Program-made: the position numbers and the translations under genes | The notes under the pieces: generated by a model | Seen by the model: only the letters and a program-made list of their open reading frames with translations | What the model was told of the DNA's origin: nothing | Database searches by the model: none | Assembly: GCF_001591445.1 (NCBI RefSeq) | Contig: NZ_BCUX01000025.1 | Coordinates: forward strand, 1 to 64,000 | Source: Neobacillus drentensis NBRC 102427 | GTDB lineage: Bacteria > Bacillota > Bacilli > Bacillales > Cytobacillaceae | Reading direction: 5' to 3' | Length of the DNA stretch: 64,000 bases | Part shown: one piece after another, positions 1 through 8,428 of the stretch | Layout of the letters: each line of letters opens with the position of its first letter | Position numbering within the stretch: the stretch's first letter is position 1

Positions 1-299
1 CCCATTATAATTAAATCCAACAATCCTTGTAATCCCAACATAATCCACGTACTAAATCACAACAAATTCACACACCCTCCAAAAATTATTTCATACCCTA
101 TGTTTTTTATAATGTTTGCACCTCTAAAGTAAACCCGTTATTTTTTTTCGTTGAGGGCTCTTTTTTTTTGATAAATTTTCTACGGTATATTTTATAAAAA
201 AGTGTTTAAAATCACTTGAAATAACAATTTTTCACCAATAACACCTTGAAAATAGAGGGAAACCCTCGTTCATAATTTGGTAACAAGTGATCTTTAATT
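1..299. other. AT-rich non-coding stretch
   Basis: No open reading frame with a ribosome binding site is visible on either strand. The stretch is very AT-rich with several long T runs. It precedes the FNR-type promoter of the nitrite reductase operon. The gene to its left lies outside the window, so part of this may be that gene's 3' region. Confidence 0.5.
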
Positions 300-315
300 T
301 GTGATGTGCGTCACA
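300..315 (+). promoter_or_regulatory. FNR/CRP-type operator (TGTGA-N6-TCACA)
   Basis: TGTGATGTGCGTCACA is a perfect TGTGA-N6-TCACA palindrome, the form bound by Bacillus Fnr. It is centred at 307.5. An AT-rich -10-like stretch lies at 338-344, so a start near 349 would put the site about 41.5 bp upstream, the usual class II activator position. Downstream genes encode anaerobic nitrite reductase, which fits oxygen-sensitive control. Assignment to Fnr rather than another CRP-family protein is inference. Confidence 0.75.
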
Positions 316-495
316 GTTTGCCTTGTCATATCATGGTTTAAATAAGGTATGGATTAACAAAATTCATCTCAAAACCTCTACTTTAAGTTAGATGAACAGA
401 ATAAAAATCGGTTCAACTAACATTTTTTTTTGAAATTTATGTGAACGAATTCACATTTTATCCACATTAAAAACCAGGTGAAAGGAAGTAACTAA

Positions 496-1290
496 ATGAA
501 TAAGTACATATTGATTGTCAGCATACTCCTTGCTTTTATGTTTCCTTCTAATACCTTGGCTGAAAATGAAAGCCTTTTAAGTTTGGAGGAATTGTCCATT
601 CAAGTAATGCCGGAATATACCTATCATCCCAACGATAAACAGAAGGATCACGTACCACTATTAATTGGGTATCAAGGGTCAATGGTCAACAACACGGACC
701 ATCCCCAAATAGGAAAGATTGAAATACCTCTGCCAATGAAAGAGAAAGATTTTCGAATTGGTTATGTTGCCGATTACTCTAATGATTTAAGTAAGGCATA
801 TGAAATTGAATATATAATTGACCCTGTAAAAGGGACCATTTCCTGGACTACTAGCGAAGAAATCGGACCGAAAGAGCGATATAAATTTGTTATCGAGTAT
901 TATTCAGAAAGCATAAAGGTAAAAAGAGATCTAAAAACTCTCCAGTACAAATTTAAAAGTTTTGCTGATATTGACTTGGTGAATGTCATTTTTACAACTC
1001 CAGATAAAGTAGAAAAAGTGAAAATAACGCCAATCCCTTCAGAAAAAGATAATCACGGGGATGAGAAAAATACATACTCCTATCTTTTTCAACATGTAAA
1101 AGCAGGGGAAGAAAAAAACTTCACCCTTACCTATGAACGAAGTGAATCCAAGCCTACCTCTGAGCTTATGAATTCACAAACCAAAAAGATAAAGGATGAG
1201 AAATCAAATCGTCTTGCTATCGGTGCTTTCAGTGGGATCAGCGTCCTTTCTGTAGGTGCACTGTTATTTTTGATAAGGAAGAGAAAGTGA
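496..1290 (+). CDS. membrane-anchored extracytoplasmic protein of unknown function, first gene of the nrf operon
   Basis: 264 residues that I do not recognise as a named family. A signal peptide covers about residues 1-22 (cleavage near LAENE). The middle has the alternating, beta-rich look of an extracellular sandwich domain with many Glu/Lys/Tyr. A single C-terminal membrane helix (about 240-259) is followed by RKRK, so the protein is a type I anchored surface protein. The ribosome site GGTGAAAGGAAG precedes the ATG. It follows the FNR-type site and lies 89 nt before nrfH in the same orientation, so it is probably co-transcribed. A role in assembly or support of the surface cytochrome complex is only a guess; it has no heme motif. 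Confidence 0.75.
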   Translation: MNKYILIVSILLAFMFPSNTLAENESLLSLEELSIQVMPEYTYHPNDKQKDHVPLLIGYQGSMVNNTDHPQIGKIEIPLPMKEKDFRIGYVADYSNDLSKAYEIEYIIDPVKGTISWTTSEEIGPKERYKFVIEYYSESIKVKRDLKTLQYKFKSFADIDLVNVIFTTPDKVEKVKITPIPSEKDNHGDEKNTYSYLFQHVKAGEEKNFTLTYERSESKPTSELMNSQTKKIKDEKSNRLAIGAFSGISVLSVGALLFLIRKRK

Positions 1291-1379
1291 AACTGTAATC
1301 CATTTGGGCTTAAGGTACAGAAATGTACTTTAACTATATAAAAAAGAGAGAAAATAATTTTCTATGGGAGGTGAAGTAA

Positions 1380-1892
1380 ATGTTTAAAAAACTGCTAAAA
1401 ATGGACAAAAAGTTTTTAATTGTGTTGGCGCTTTTGATTGGTGTGTTTTTATCTTTTTCTACGGTAAAAACAATGGCCTACCTGGATTCACCAGGTTTTT
1501 GTCAAAACTGTCATACGATGAAATCCGTTCATAAGTCATTCATGGATTCTACTCATTCGGATTTACAGTGTAATGACTGCCATCTGCCACATAAAAGTGA
1601 GGTGGGTAAGTTATTCTTTAAAGGCCGCGCAGGGATGACACATATTTATTTCAACACACTGGGAACGAAGAAGATACCAGATGTGATTGAGGCGACGGAT
1701 CGAACAGAAAACATCATGAATGATAACTGTATTTCCTGCCACAAAAGTACGTTAGACAATGTATCGCATGATGCAAAGGAAAAATGTATTTCCTGTCACA
1801 AAACAGTACCACATGGGAAAGGCTTTAAAGATGATCATTATAATAAGCCACCTGTTTCAGGAGAGTTATTAGAAAATAAGGGAGGATTTTAG
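1380..1892 (+). CDS. nrfH: NrfH, tetraheme membrane-anchored quinol dehydrogenase subunit
   Basis: 170 residues of the NapC/NirT/NrfH family. One N-terminal membrane helix (about residues 12-32) is followed by four CXXCH heme motifs (CQNCH, CNDCH, CISCH, CISCH). The protein takes electrons from menaquinol and passes them to NrfA at the outer face of the membrane. A strong ribosome site GGGAGGTGAAG stands before the ATG. The stop is two bases before the nrfA start, so the pair is translationally close. Length and heme count are normal for NrfH. Confidence 0.96.
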   Translation: MFKKLLKMDKKFLIVLALLIGVFLSFSTVKTMAYLDSPGFCQNCHTMKSVHKSFMDSTHSDLQCNDCHLPHKSEVGKLFFKGRAGMTHIYFNTLGTKKIPDVIEATDRTENIMNDNCISCHKSTLDNVSHDAKEKCISCHKTVPHGKGFKDDHYNKPPVSGELLENKGGF

Positions 1893-1894
1893 AA

Positions 1895-3349
1895 ATGGGA
1901 AGGTTTCGAAATGGGGCATATCTTCTCCTGCTAGCTTTGATACTGATTATTACTGGATGCAGCAGCAACGACTCCAGTGAGAAAACAGCATCTGCTGCAG
2001 GTAAGAAGACAACAGGCCTTTCAGCCGATGAAATTAGTAATGAAGCGTTTAAGGACTTATTTCCGCTACAATATAACAGCTACAAGAAAAATGAAAAAAT
2101 GGAAGATACAACATACGGCGGTTCCGTTAAACGCAGCAAATTCGATCCAGATAAAGAGCCATTACTGCCAATCCTGTTCAATGGCTATGGCTTTGCAACT
2201 TACTATACTGAAGATCGTGGTCATACTTATGCATTAGAAGATATTCGTAATGCTCCTCGGATTACCGATAAGTCTGTTGGTTCTTGTTACACATGTAAAT
2301 CAACAGCTGTGCCAAAAATGATCGAAGAAATGGGCGACAGCTATTGGGGCGCCAATTTTAACAAGGAAATCTGGCCAAAGGGTGAAGCAATGGGCCACTC
2401 GCCAATCGGCTGCTCCGACTGTCATGATCCGAAAACAATGGACTTGCGTGTTACCCGTCCAAGTTTCTATAAAGCGTTGGAAGCAAAGGGTGTCGACACA
2501 ACCAATCCGACGAAAAACGATATGCGCACCTATGTTTGCGGCCAGTGTCACGATGAGTATTACTTTGCTTCTAAAAATAGTGAAGTTACCTACCCGTGGA
2601 CAAAAGGCTTCAAGCCGGAAGATATGTATGAATACTATAGCACGATTGCCAAAGAGAATGGTTTTGAAAAAGACTGGATAAGTAATATTTCTGGAGCACC
2701 AATGTTAAAGTCGCAGCATCCTGAATTTGAAACGCATTCATCAGGAACACATGGTAAAGCCAATGTATCCTGTGCCGATTGCCATATGCCATATGAGCGT
2801 GTCGATGGAAAAAGAAAAATCACGTCACACTGGTGGACTTCACCACTTAAAACGATGCAAACTTCATGCGGTCAGTGTCACGGCGACCGTGATTTAGATA
2901 AATTGAAAGATCGTGTCCTTGAAATCCAAGAAGCCAATTTCAGTGCATTACACGAAGCGCAGGATATTTCAACGACCTCACACTATTATGTAAATAAAAT
3001 GATAACTTCTGGTGTGAGTCAAGAAAAAATCAAGCAAGCGCAAGAATTTGTTCGTAAGGGCCAATGGTTCTGGGATATCATTGCAGCTGAAAACTCTACC
3101 GGTTTCCATAATCCACAGGGTTCGATGGATTCACTTAGGGAATCAGTTGTCCAATCGAACAAGGCTGTCCGTCTTGCCACCGAAGAACTTGTGAAAAAAG
3201 GCGTCAACATGGAAGAGTTAGATAAGGAAATTGAAAAAGTGAAGAAGGCTGTACTCGACGAAAAAGTCAATGACAAGAAAAAAGATGCGGCAGTCAATTC
3301 CTATTTCCCTGCGCAAGCACCAGTTGTACCGGTCGTACCGAAAAAATAA
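1895..3349 (+). CDS. nrfA: NrfA, pentaheme ammonia-forming nitrite reductase (lipoprotein)
   Basis: 484 residues. Catalyses six-electron reduction of nitrite to ammonium outside the membrane. A lipobox (ITGC) near residue 22 predicts lipid anchoring, as usual in Gram-positives. The diagnostic CXXCK active-site heme motif (CYTCK, C131 to K135) is present, followed by four CXXCH motifs (CSDCH, CGQCH, CADCH, CGQCH). The HPEFE..SGTHG segment before CADCHMPY matches the conserved catalytic His region. Forms a complex with NrfH encoded just upstream. The C-terminal tail is Pro/Val/Lys rich. Confidence 0.97.
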   Translation: MGRFRNGAYLLLLALILIITGCSSNDSSEKTASAAGKKTTGLSADEISNEAFKDLFPLQYNSYKKNEKMEDTTYGGSVKRSKFDPDKEPLLPILFNGYGFATYYTEDRGHTYALEDIRNAPRITDKSVGSCYTCKSTAVPKMIEEMGDSYWGANFNKEIWPKGEAMGHSPIGCSDCHDPKTMDLRVTRPSFYKALEAKGVDTTNPTKNDMRTYVCGQCHDEYYFASKNSEVTYPWTKGFKPEDMYEYYSTIAKENGFEKDWISNISGAPMLKSQHPEFETHSSGTHGKANVSCADCHMPYERVDGKRKITSHWWTSPLKTMQTSCGQCHGDRDLDKLKDRVLEIQEANFSALHEAQDISTTSHYYVNKMITSGVSQEKIKQAQEFVRKGQWFWDIIAAENSTGFHNPQGSMDSLRESVVQSNKAVRLATEELVKKGVNMEELDKEIEKVKKAVLDEKVNDKKKDAAVNSYFPAQAPVVPVVPKK

Positions 3350-3395
3350 ACTTTGATTTAGATTTTCTGAAGGAAAAAATATAATATCGTTGGGG

Positions 3396-3429
3396 AAACA
3401 CTGTTGCTCTTATGAGGACAGTGTTTTTT
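3396..3429 (+). terminator. terminator after nrfA
   Basis: AAACACTGT and ACAGTGTTT form a 9-bp stem around a 13-nt loop, ending in a T run. It lies 47 nt after the nrfA stop and closes the nrf operon. Confidence 0.8.
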
Positions 3430-3468
3430 GTGTTTGCGGTAATAAGTTTTTTGCGGAGATTAGGGTTT

Positions 3469-3580
3469 GGCGGAATAAATGTAGACTTGGCGGAATAAAT
3501 GGCGAGGTAGGCGGAATCCCAGCCCGATTTGGCGGAATAAATTTGAAAGTTGGCGGAATCCCGGCCCAATTCGGCGGAAT
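3469..3580. repeat. tandem array of six GGCGGAAT units, 21-nt period
   Basis: GGCGGAAT starts at 3469, 3489, 3510, 3531, 3552 and 3573, a period of 20-21 nt. Spacers vary (AAATGTAGACTT, CCCAGCCCGATTT and similar). The array lies between the nrfA terminator and the MFS gene and has no ribosome site or plausible gene. Translating it gives low-complexity Gly-Gly-Ile repeats, so ORFs here are artefacts. A related array with a GCGAAT core is at 29246-29347. Confidence 0.85.
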
Positions 3581-3749
3581 CAGCTTAATATACTTCAGAA
3601 TTATTTCAAGATTTCACAAATTTTCTATCTAATACGCCGAATCATAGCCCACCAATCCTGGAAAAGAAAAAGGATTGCAGCATACTGGAAAAAGGAATAG
3701 AATAAACTTTTGGAAATTGAAATAGTGAAATGTGAAGGGGCGTTTTTTT

Positions 3750-4937
3750 ATGCCACGTGCCTTATGGCTCTTAATAATCGGGATGGTAGTTAACGTAACA
3801 GGCTCTTCATTTTTATGGCCTTTAAATACAATCTATATTCACGACCATCTAGGGAAGTCCTTATCAGTAGCCGGAATTGTATTAATGTTAAATTCCGCAG
3901 CCAGTGTGATCGGCAACCTTTATGGCGGCAGCCTTTTTGATAAAATAGGCGGCTATAAATCTATTATTCTAGGAATTAGTATCACGCTTGCGGCCCTTAT
4001 TGGCTTAACATTCTGGAACGGCTGGCCAGCATATATTATTTTCCAAGTCATTATCGGATTTGGTACGGGGATTATTTTTCCATCGATGTATGCAATGGCA
4101 GGTTCGGTTTGGAAAGAAGGCGGTCGGAAAGCCTTTAATGCTATTTATGTTGCTCAAAACCTTGGGGTAGCCTTAGGAGCATCACTTGGAGGAATTGTTG
4201 CCGCACATTCCTTTCAACTCATCTTCCTAGCCAATACCATTATGTACGTCCTCTTTTTACTAATAGCGCTATTTGGCTATAAGGGAATCTTAGTGAATTC
4301 AGGAAAACAAGCAACAATTGATTTAAATGCTCCAACCGTTAAGAACAGAAAAAATTTATATTCCTTATTGATCTTGTGCACAGGCTATTTGCTGTGTTGG
4401 GTGGCCTACGTTCAGTGGCAAACAACGATTGCCTCGTATACACAAGAAATTCATATTTCACTAACGCAATATAGTTTATTATGGTCGATAAACGGAGCAC
4501 TAATTGTCGTTGGTCAACCGTTATTAAATGGTGTGTTGAAGCATCTCAAAGCCACATTAAAGCTGCAAATGATTATTGGAATTGGTATTTTTATTGTTTC
4601 ATTTTTAGTTGCAGGGAAGGCCACGATGTTTTCAGGTTTTCTTGTTGGGATGATTATCCTAACCATTGGTGAGATGTTCATCTGGCCGGCTGTGCCAACA
4701 GTTGCTTTCGACTTAGCACCGGAGGGCCGCGAAGGCTTCTACCAAGGAATCGTCAACAGTACCGCAACCGGCGGCAGAATGATTGGTCCTTTATTGGGGG
4801 GGATGCTCGTTGACCTATACAGCATGTCCGTATTATTTACCGTATTAATTGGTTTATTCATAATTGCAATTGTCACTACTCTTTTATACGACCGTCGCTT
4901 GAAAGTCGAAAACAAAGTGAGTGCAGAGGTAGTCTAG
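3750..4937 (+). CDS. MFS transporter (drug/metabolite exporter type)
   Basis: 395 residues with about 12 membrane helices, a DHA1-like major facilitator. The loop 2-3 region reads GGSLFDKIGGYKS, the usual G-x-L-x-D-R/K signature between helices 2 and 3. A second basic loop follows helix 6. The ATG at 3750 is chosen over the in-frame GTG at 3732 because AAGGGG at 3735-3740 is 9 nt upstream of the ATG. Substrate cannot be read from sequence. Its position near leuS recalls yttB of B. subtilis (from memory, not checked). Confidence 0.85.
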   Translation: MPRALWLLIIGMVVNVTGSSFLWPLNTIYIHDHLGKSLSVAGIVLMLNSAASVIGNLYGGSLFDKIGGYKSIILGISITLAALIGLTFWNGWPAYIIFQVIIGFGTGIIFPSMYAMAGSVWKEGGRKAFNAIYVAQNLGVALGASLGGIVAAHSFQLIFLANTIMYVLFLLIALFGYKGILVNSGKQATIDLNAPTVKNRKNLYSLLILCTGYLLCWVAYVQWQTTIASYTQEIHISLTQYSLLWSINGALIVVGQPLLNGVLKHLKATLKLQMIIGIGIFIVSFLVAGKATMFSGFLVGMIILTIGEMFIWPAVPTVAFDLAPEGREGFYQGIVNSTATGGRMIGPLLGGMLVDLYSMSVLFTVLIGLFIIAIVTTLLYDRRLKVENKVSAEVV

Positions 4938-4980
4938 ATTTGGAGAACTTCCTGATGATTAAAAATACTATTTATTTTTG

Positions 4981-5010
4981 CCACAGTTATTGATACTGTG
5001 GTTTTTTTAT
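4981..5010 (+). terminator. terminator after the MFS gene
   Basis: CCACAGT and ACTGTGG pair around a 7-nt loop and are followed by seven Ts on the plus strand. The minus strand lacks a U tract, so it serves the MFS gene only. Confidence 0.8.
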
Positions 5011-5064
5011 TTTAATAAAAAAATGAATAATCTAATAAGCTATCTTTCTGACTTATTTGTAAAT

Positions 5065-5937
5065 CTATTTATCTTTTGATGCTTTTGAATTTTCTAGTAT
5101 TGTTTTTTTGTATTTCTCAGCTTTTCGGTATTGTGAAGGAGATAGATTCGTCACACGTTTAAAGGATTGAGCAAAGAATGACTGGGATGAAAAGCCGGTT
5201 ATAGTTGATATGTCTGAAATTGGGTAATTGGTAGTTTCTAACAAAATTTTACTTTCCCTGATTCGGGTTTGTATTAAGTATTCAATCGGTGAAACGCCTA
5301 CGGATTTCTTGAAGGAATGGGCAAGATAGTATTTATTGATATGACCGGCCTCTGCTAAAGTATCTAGATTGATCTCTTCGCGAAATTGCTGTTTAATGTA
5401 ATTTTTAATAAAAGCCACATCTTTACTAATCTTTTTAGTAGAGGTTTTCTCCAAGTTAAATGCTTTTTTCCTCATCATTTTAAGAAGTAAAATTTCTAAT
5501 ATGTCTTGTATGATCAACTCATAATCTTCCTTTTGGTTTTCCACTTCCTCAATCAATTGCTGGAGGTAAAAAAGATAGACGTTTTGCTCCTGTTTGTAAT
5601 TATAAAAAGTGACCTGTAATCCCGGATCATCCGGAGATGAAAAGGCGAGACCTTGGATGCCCAGTGCAATATATTCCAGTGGGTGATCGGCACCGGACTT
5701 TTCCGTATGTTCGGCATTCGGGTTGATGACAATTAAATCATGCTCTTTGACTGGGATTTCTTTTTTTGAAAAAATGAAAGTCCCTTTGCCTTTAGTAATA
5801 TACAAAATTTCTGTAAAGTGGTGTGTATGATTGGTGCTATGCCAATCTTTATCATATTTTGCTTTTGTTATATAGAGAAGTTTTACTGTTAGATGGCCCC
5901 GCTGAGATTGCGGAACCTCATAGATTTCATTTGACAA
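5065..5937 (-). CDS. AraC-family transcriptional regulator of the galacto-N-biose island
   Basis: 290 residues. The N-terminal half (about 10-150) is a cupin-like ligand-binding domain (TNHTHHFTEILYITKGKGTF). The C-terminal 100 residues are the two-HTH AraC/XylS DNA-binding domain (NKYYLAHSFKKSVGVSPIEY, then SQSFFAQSFKRVTNLSPSQY). Start is TTG at 5937, with GGAGGGG 6-8 nt upstream; no in-frame ATG fits. It is divergent from the ABC transporter operon and is the only regulator in the island. It probably binds the direct repeats at 6010-6042 and 17054-17086 and activates both promoters (inference). Confidence 0.92.
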   Translation of the reverse strand: MSNEIYEVPQSQRGHLTVKLLYITKAKYDKDWHSTNHTHHFTEILYITKGKGTFIFSKKEIPVKEHDLIVINPNAEHTEKSGADHPLEYIALGIQGLAFSSPDDPGLQVTFYNYKQEQNVYLFYLQQLIEEVENQKEDYELIIQDILEILLLKMMRKKAFNLEKTSTKKISKDVAFIKNYIKQQFREEINLDTLAEAGHINKYYLAHSFKKSVGVSPIEYLIQTRIRESKILLETTNYPISDISTITGFSSQSFFAQSFKRVTNLSPSQYRKAEKYKKTILENSKASKDK

Positions 5938-6009
5938 ATGATTCCCCTCCTTGTGAAAGCAAATAATTACCTAAATTATAAGTTTTTTAGTGATATATAT
6001 CAATGGAAA

Positions 6010-6042
6010 GCAAGATACCTAAAAAACAGAACAAGATGTTTA
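6010..6042 (+). promoter_or_regulatory. two direct repeats, probable AraC-regulator operator
   Basis: GCAAGATACCTA (6010-6021) and ACAAGATGTTTA (6031-6042) are direct repeats 21 bp apart, two helical turns. The second abuts the -35 element. The same arrangement, with matching bases at most positions, precedes the GH101 gene. This is the class II layout of AraC-type activators. Confidence 0.7.
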
Positions 6043-6071
6043 TTGTGAAAGCGTTTTTCCAACCGTATACT
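6043..6071 (+). promoter_or_regulatory. promoter of the sugar ABC/GH112 operon with overlapping cre-like site
   Basis: -35 TTGTGA (6043-6048), 17-bp spacer, -10 TATACT (6066-6071). TGAAAGCGTTTTTC at 6046-6059 matches the core of the CcpA cre consensus (TGWNANCGNTNWCA) with a degenerate right arm and overlaps the -35, a repressing position. The 15-mer at 6043-6057 recurs exactly at 17087-17101. Confidence 0.7.
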
Positions 6072-6102
6072 TTAGCTATAAAGAAATAAAGGGAGGATCA
6101 AT

Positions 6103-7443
6103 ATGAAAAAGAAACTTTTGATGGCAGGTTCGATTGTGTTGTTATCGCTGGGGTTAATGGCCTGTAGTAATGATAACGCTAAGGTAGATTCAAAGAACGT
6201 CAAAACCTCTAGTGAACAACAGACCCTTCATGTGGCAGCGTTAGAATCAGCTTACGGTAAAGATATGTGGACCAAAGTTGTCGACGCGTATGAAGCAGCA
6301 AATCCGAAGGTCAAAGTGGAATTAACAGTGGATAAAAATTTGGAAGAAGTAATCAGCCCAAATATGAAAGCCGGAAACTATCCGGATGTAGTCCTATTGG
6401 GAACGGGTAGAAAACTGGCTCTTCCTGAAACAATGATCAAAGATAATGCGTTAGAAGATATTACGAGTGTACTAGATAAAAAGGTTTATGGCGAGGATGC
6501 CAAAGTCAAGGACAAATTGATTCCGGGATTTACGGATACCCTTGTAACGAATCCTTACAATAATGGCAAAACTTATTTGGCACCAATGTTCTACAGCCCT
6601 ACAGGATTGTTCTATAATGCAGGATTGTTAAAAGAAAAAGGTTGGGAAGTACCGACAACTTGGGATGAGATGTGGGCCTTGGGCGATAAAGCCAAAGCAG
6701 AAGGAATCGCTTTATTCACCTATCCAACCACCGGTTACTTTGATGCCTTCTTCTATTCATTACTTTTTGAAGTAGGCGGACCGGACTTCTACAATAAAGC
6801 GATGAGATTTGAAGATGGCATTTGGGAAACTCCTGAAGCAACAAAGGTTTTTGAAATTGTCGGTAAATTAGCAAAATACACTGAAAAAACCACTGTGGCA
6901 AATGGAAATGATAAAGACTTCACTAAAAACCAACAATTGATTTTAGACAACAAAGCACTGTTCATGCCGAATGGTACTTGGGTAGTCGGTGAAATGAAAG
7001 ATGCACCTAGGGCTGATGGCTTTGAATGGGGCATGACCGCTTTACCAGCCATAGAAAAAGGCGGCGATCGCTACGCATTTACGTTCTTTGAACAAATGTG
7101 GGTACCGTCTGCAGCTAAAAATAAAGATGGTGCGAAGGATTTCTTAACGTATGTCTATTCTGATGAAGCGGCAGCTATTTTTGCAGAAGCTGGTGCGATT
7201 CAACCAATTGAAGGTATTTCCAGCAAACTAACAGGTGACAATAAATTATTTTATAGTATCTATGATAATGGAGCAAAAGCGGGTATGGGCGGGTTTGCTG
7301 CAACGGATGCAGTTGAAGGTGTCAGCATGGCTGATACATTATTCGGCACTGTCAACAGTATTGTTTCTGGCGATAAGACTGTGAAAGATTGGCAAAAAGC
7401 TGTTGAAAAAGTGAGTGACCAATTACGACCTGCATTAAAATAA
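6103..7443 (+). CDS. sugar ABC transporter substrate-binding lipoprotein
   Basis: 446 residues, family 1 extracellular solute-binding protein. A signal peptide ends in a lipobox (LMAC, cysteine near residue 21), so the mature protein is lipid-anchored outside the membrane. The body has the usual two-lobe pattern, including the FYNAGLLKEKGWEVPTTWDE and NGTWV motifs. GGGAGG precedes the ATG by 9 nt. First gene of the operon ahead of two permeases and GH112. The expected ligand is galacto-N-biose or a similar beta-1,3-linked disaccharide, inferred from the neighbours. Confidence 0.93.
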   Translation: MKKKLLMAGSIVLLSLGLMACSNDNAKVDSKNVKTSSEQQTLHVAALESAYGKDMWTKVVDAYEAANPKVKVELTVDKNLEEVISPNMKAGNYPDVVLLGTGRKLALPETMIKDNALEDITSVLDKKVYGEDAKVKDKLIPGFTDTLVTNPYNNGKTYLAPMFYSPTGLFYNAGLLKEKGWEVPTTWDEMWALGDKAKAEGIALFTYPTTGYFDAFFYSLLFEVGGPDFYNKAMRFEDGIWETPEATKVFEIVGKLAKYTEKTTVANGNDKDFTKNQQLILDNKALFMPNGTWVVGEMKDAPRADGFEWGMTALPAIEKGGDRYAFTFFEQMWVPSAAKNKDGAKDFLTYVYSDEAAAIFAEAGAIQPIEGISSKLTGDNKLFYSIYDNGAKAGMGGFAATDAVEGVSMADTLFGTVNSIVSGDKTVKDWQKAVEKVSDQLRPALK

Positions 7444-7468
7444 ACGACCATATAATTTTCACTAAGTT

Positions 7469-7498
7469 ATAACGGTGAGTTACCTTCCTCACCGTTAT
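7469..7498 (+). terminator. intercistronic hairpin between binding protein and permease genes
   Basis: An 11-bp perfect stem (ATAACGGTGAG with CTCACCGTTAT) and 8-nt loop, followed by a weak T-rich tail. Such hairpins after binding-protein genes often partly terminate or stabilise the upstream message, giving more binding protein than permease. That role is inference. Confidence 0.7.
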
Positions 7499-7522
7499 AT
7501 TTTATTAATAGAGGTGAGGTAA

Positions 7523-8413
7523 ATGAATAAGAAGAAAGAAAGAAGATTTTTTATCTTCGTTTGTACGGCACCGGCACTTATCTTGTTATCGTTATTTATT
7601 CTTGTGCCTACGGTTGAAGTATTTCGGATGTCCTTGTATAAATGGGGTGGATTTTCAAATAACCAAGTATTCGTCGGGTTGGAGAACTTCAGAAAGTTAT
7701 GGAATGATTTGAACTTCTTTCGTTCTCTCCAAAACAGTATTTTATTAATTGTTGTTGTCACACTCTTCACGATGGTGTTGTCCGTTTTATTTGCAACCTT
7801 GTTATCAAGAGAGAAACTGAAGGGCAACAACTTTTTCAGAATTATTTTCTATATCCCCAATATTTTATCAATTGTGGTCATCGCCGGTATCTTTTCAGCT
7901 GTTTATGATCCATCAACAGGGTTATTAAATAATTTACTTGCTGTATTTAAACTTGAAAGCCTTCAAAAAATGTGGCTGGGCGATCAGAAAATTGCGATTT
8001 ACAGCATTGGCGGTGCTCTTGTTTGGCAGGCTGTTGGCTACTATATGGTTATGTACATGTCCAGTATGGCCAGTATTCCCGAAAGTTTCTATGAAGCGTC
8101 CTCATTGGAAGGTGCGGGACGAATTACGCAATTTTTCAGTATTACCTTGCCGTTGATTTGGAATAACATTCGGACAACGTTAACCTTCTTCATTATTAGT
8201 ACGATTAATTTAAGTTTTCTTCTAGTGCAAGCGATGACTGGCGGCGGGCCTGACGGGTCGACAGAAGTATTTTTAAGCTACATGTATAAGCAGGCTTACA
8301 CAAATTCTTCATATGGTTATGGTATGGCAATTGGGGTAGTAATCTTCTTATTCTCCTTCGCTTTATCGGCTATTATTAGCCAGGTCACCAAACGTGAAGT
8401 GCTTGAGTATTAA
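7523..8413 (+). CDS. sugar ABC transporter permease (MalF/UgpA type)
   Basis: 296 residues with six predicted membrane helices. The cytoplasmic EAA loop reads ESFYEASSLEGAGRITQFFSITLP, which docks the ATPase. The ribosome site GAGGTGAGG stands before the ATG. It pairs with the next permease. No ATP-binding subunit is encoded in the island, so a shared MsmX-type ATPase elsewhere is expected. Confidence 0.94.
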   Translation: MNKKKERRFFIFVCTAPALILLSLFILVPTVEVFRMSLYKWGGFSNNQVFVGLENFRKLWNDLNFFRSLQNSILLIVVVTLFTMVLSVLFATLLSREKLKGNNFFRIIFYIPNILSIVVIAGIFSAVYDPSTGLLNNLLAVFKLESLQKMWLGDQKIAIYSIGGALVWQAVGYYMVMYMSSMASIPESFYEASSLEGAGRITQFFSITLPLIWNNIRTTLTFFIISTINLSFLLVQAMTGGGPDGSTEVFLSYMYKQAYTNSSYGYGMAIGVVIFLFSFALSAIISQVTKREVLEY

Positions 8414-8428
8414 GGGAGGCCATGGACG

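Noticed and set aside
1312-1331. Hairpin between the first gene and nrfH as a terminator
   Set aside because: The stem (AAGGTACA with TGTACTTT) is short and lacks a T run, so read-through into nrfH is more likely.
2300-2551. Minus-strand frame inside nrfA
   Set aside because: Entirely within a clear heme-protein gene, no supporting signals.
3469-3580. CRISPR array
   Set aside because: Units are 8-10 nt cores with a 21-nt period, far too short for repeats plus spacers, and no cas gene is present.
3294-3632. Open frames on both strands through the GGCGGAAT array
   Set aside because: They translate to low-complexity Gly-Gly-Ile or Ser-Ala-Lys repeats, have no ribosome site and overlap a terminator; the DNA repeat explains them.
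7495-7830. 111-codon minus-strand frame over the start of the permease gene
   Set aside because: Shadow of the permease frame with poor codon pattern and no ribosome site.
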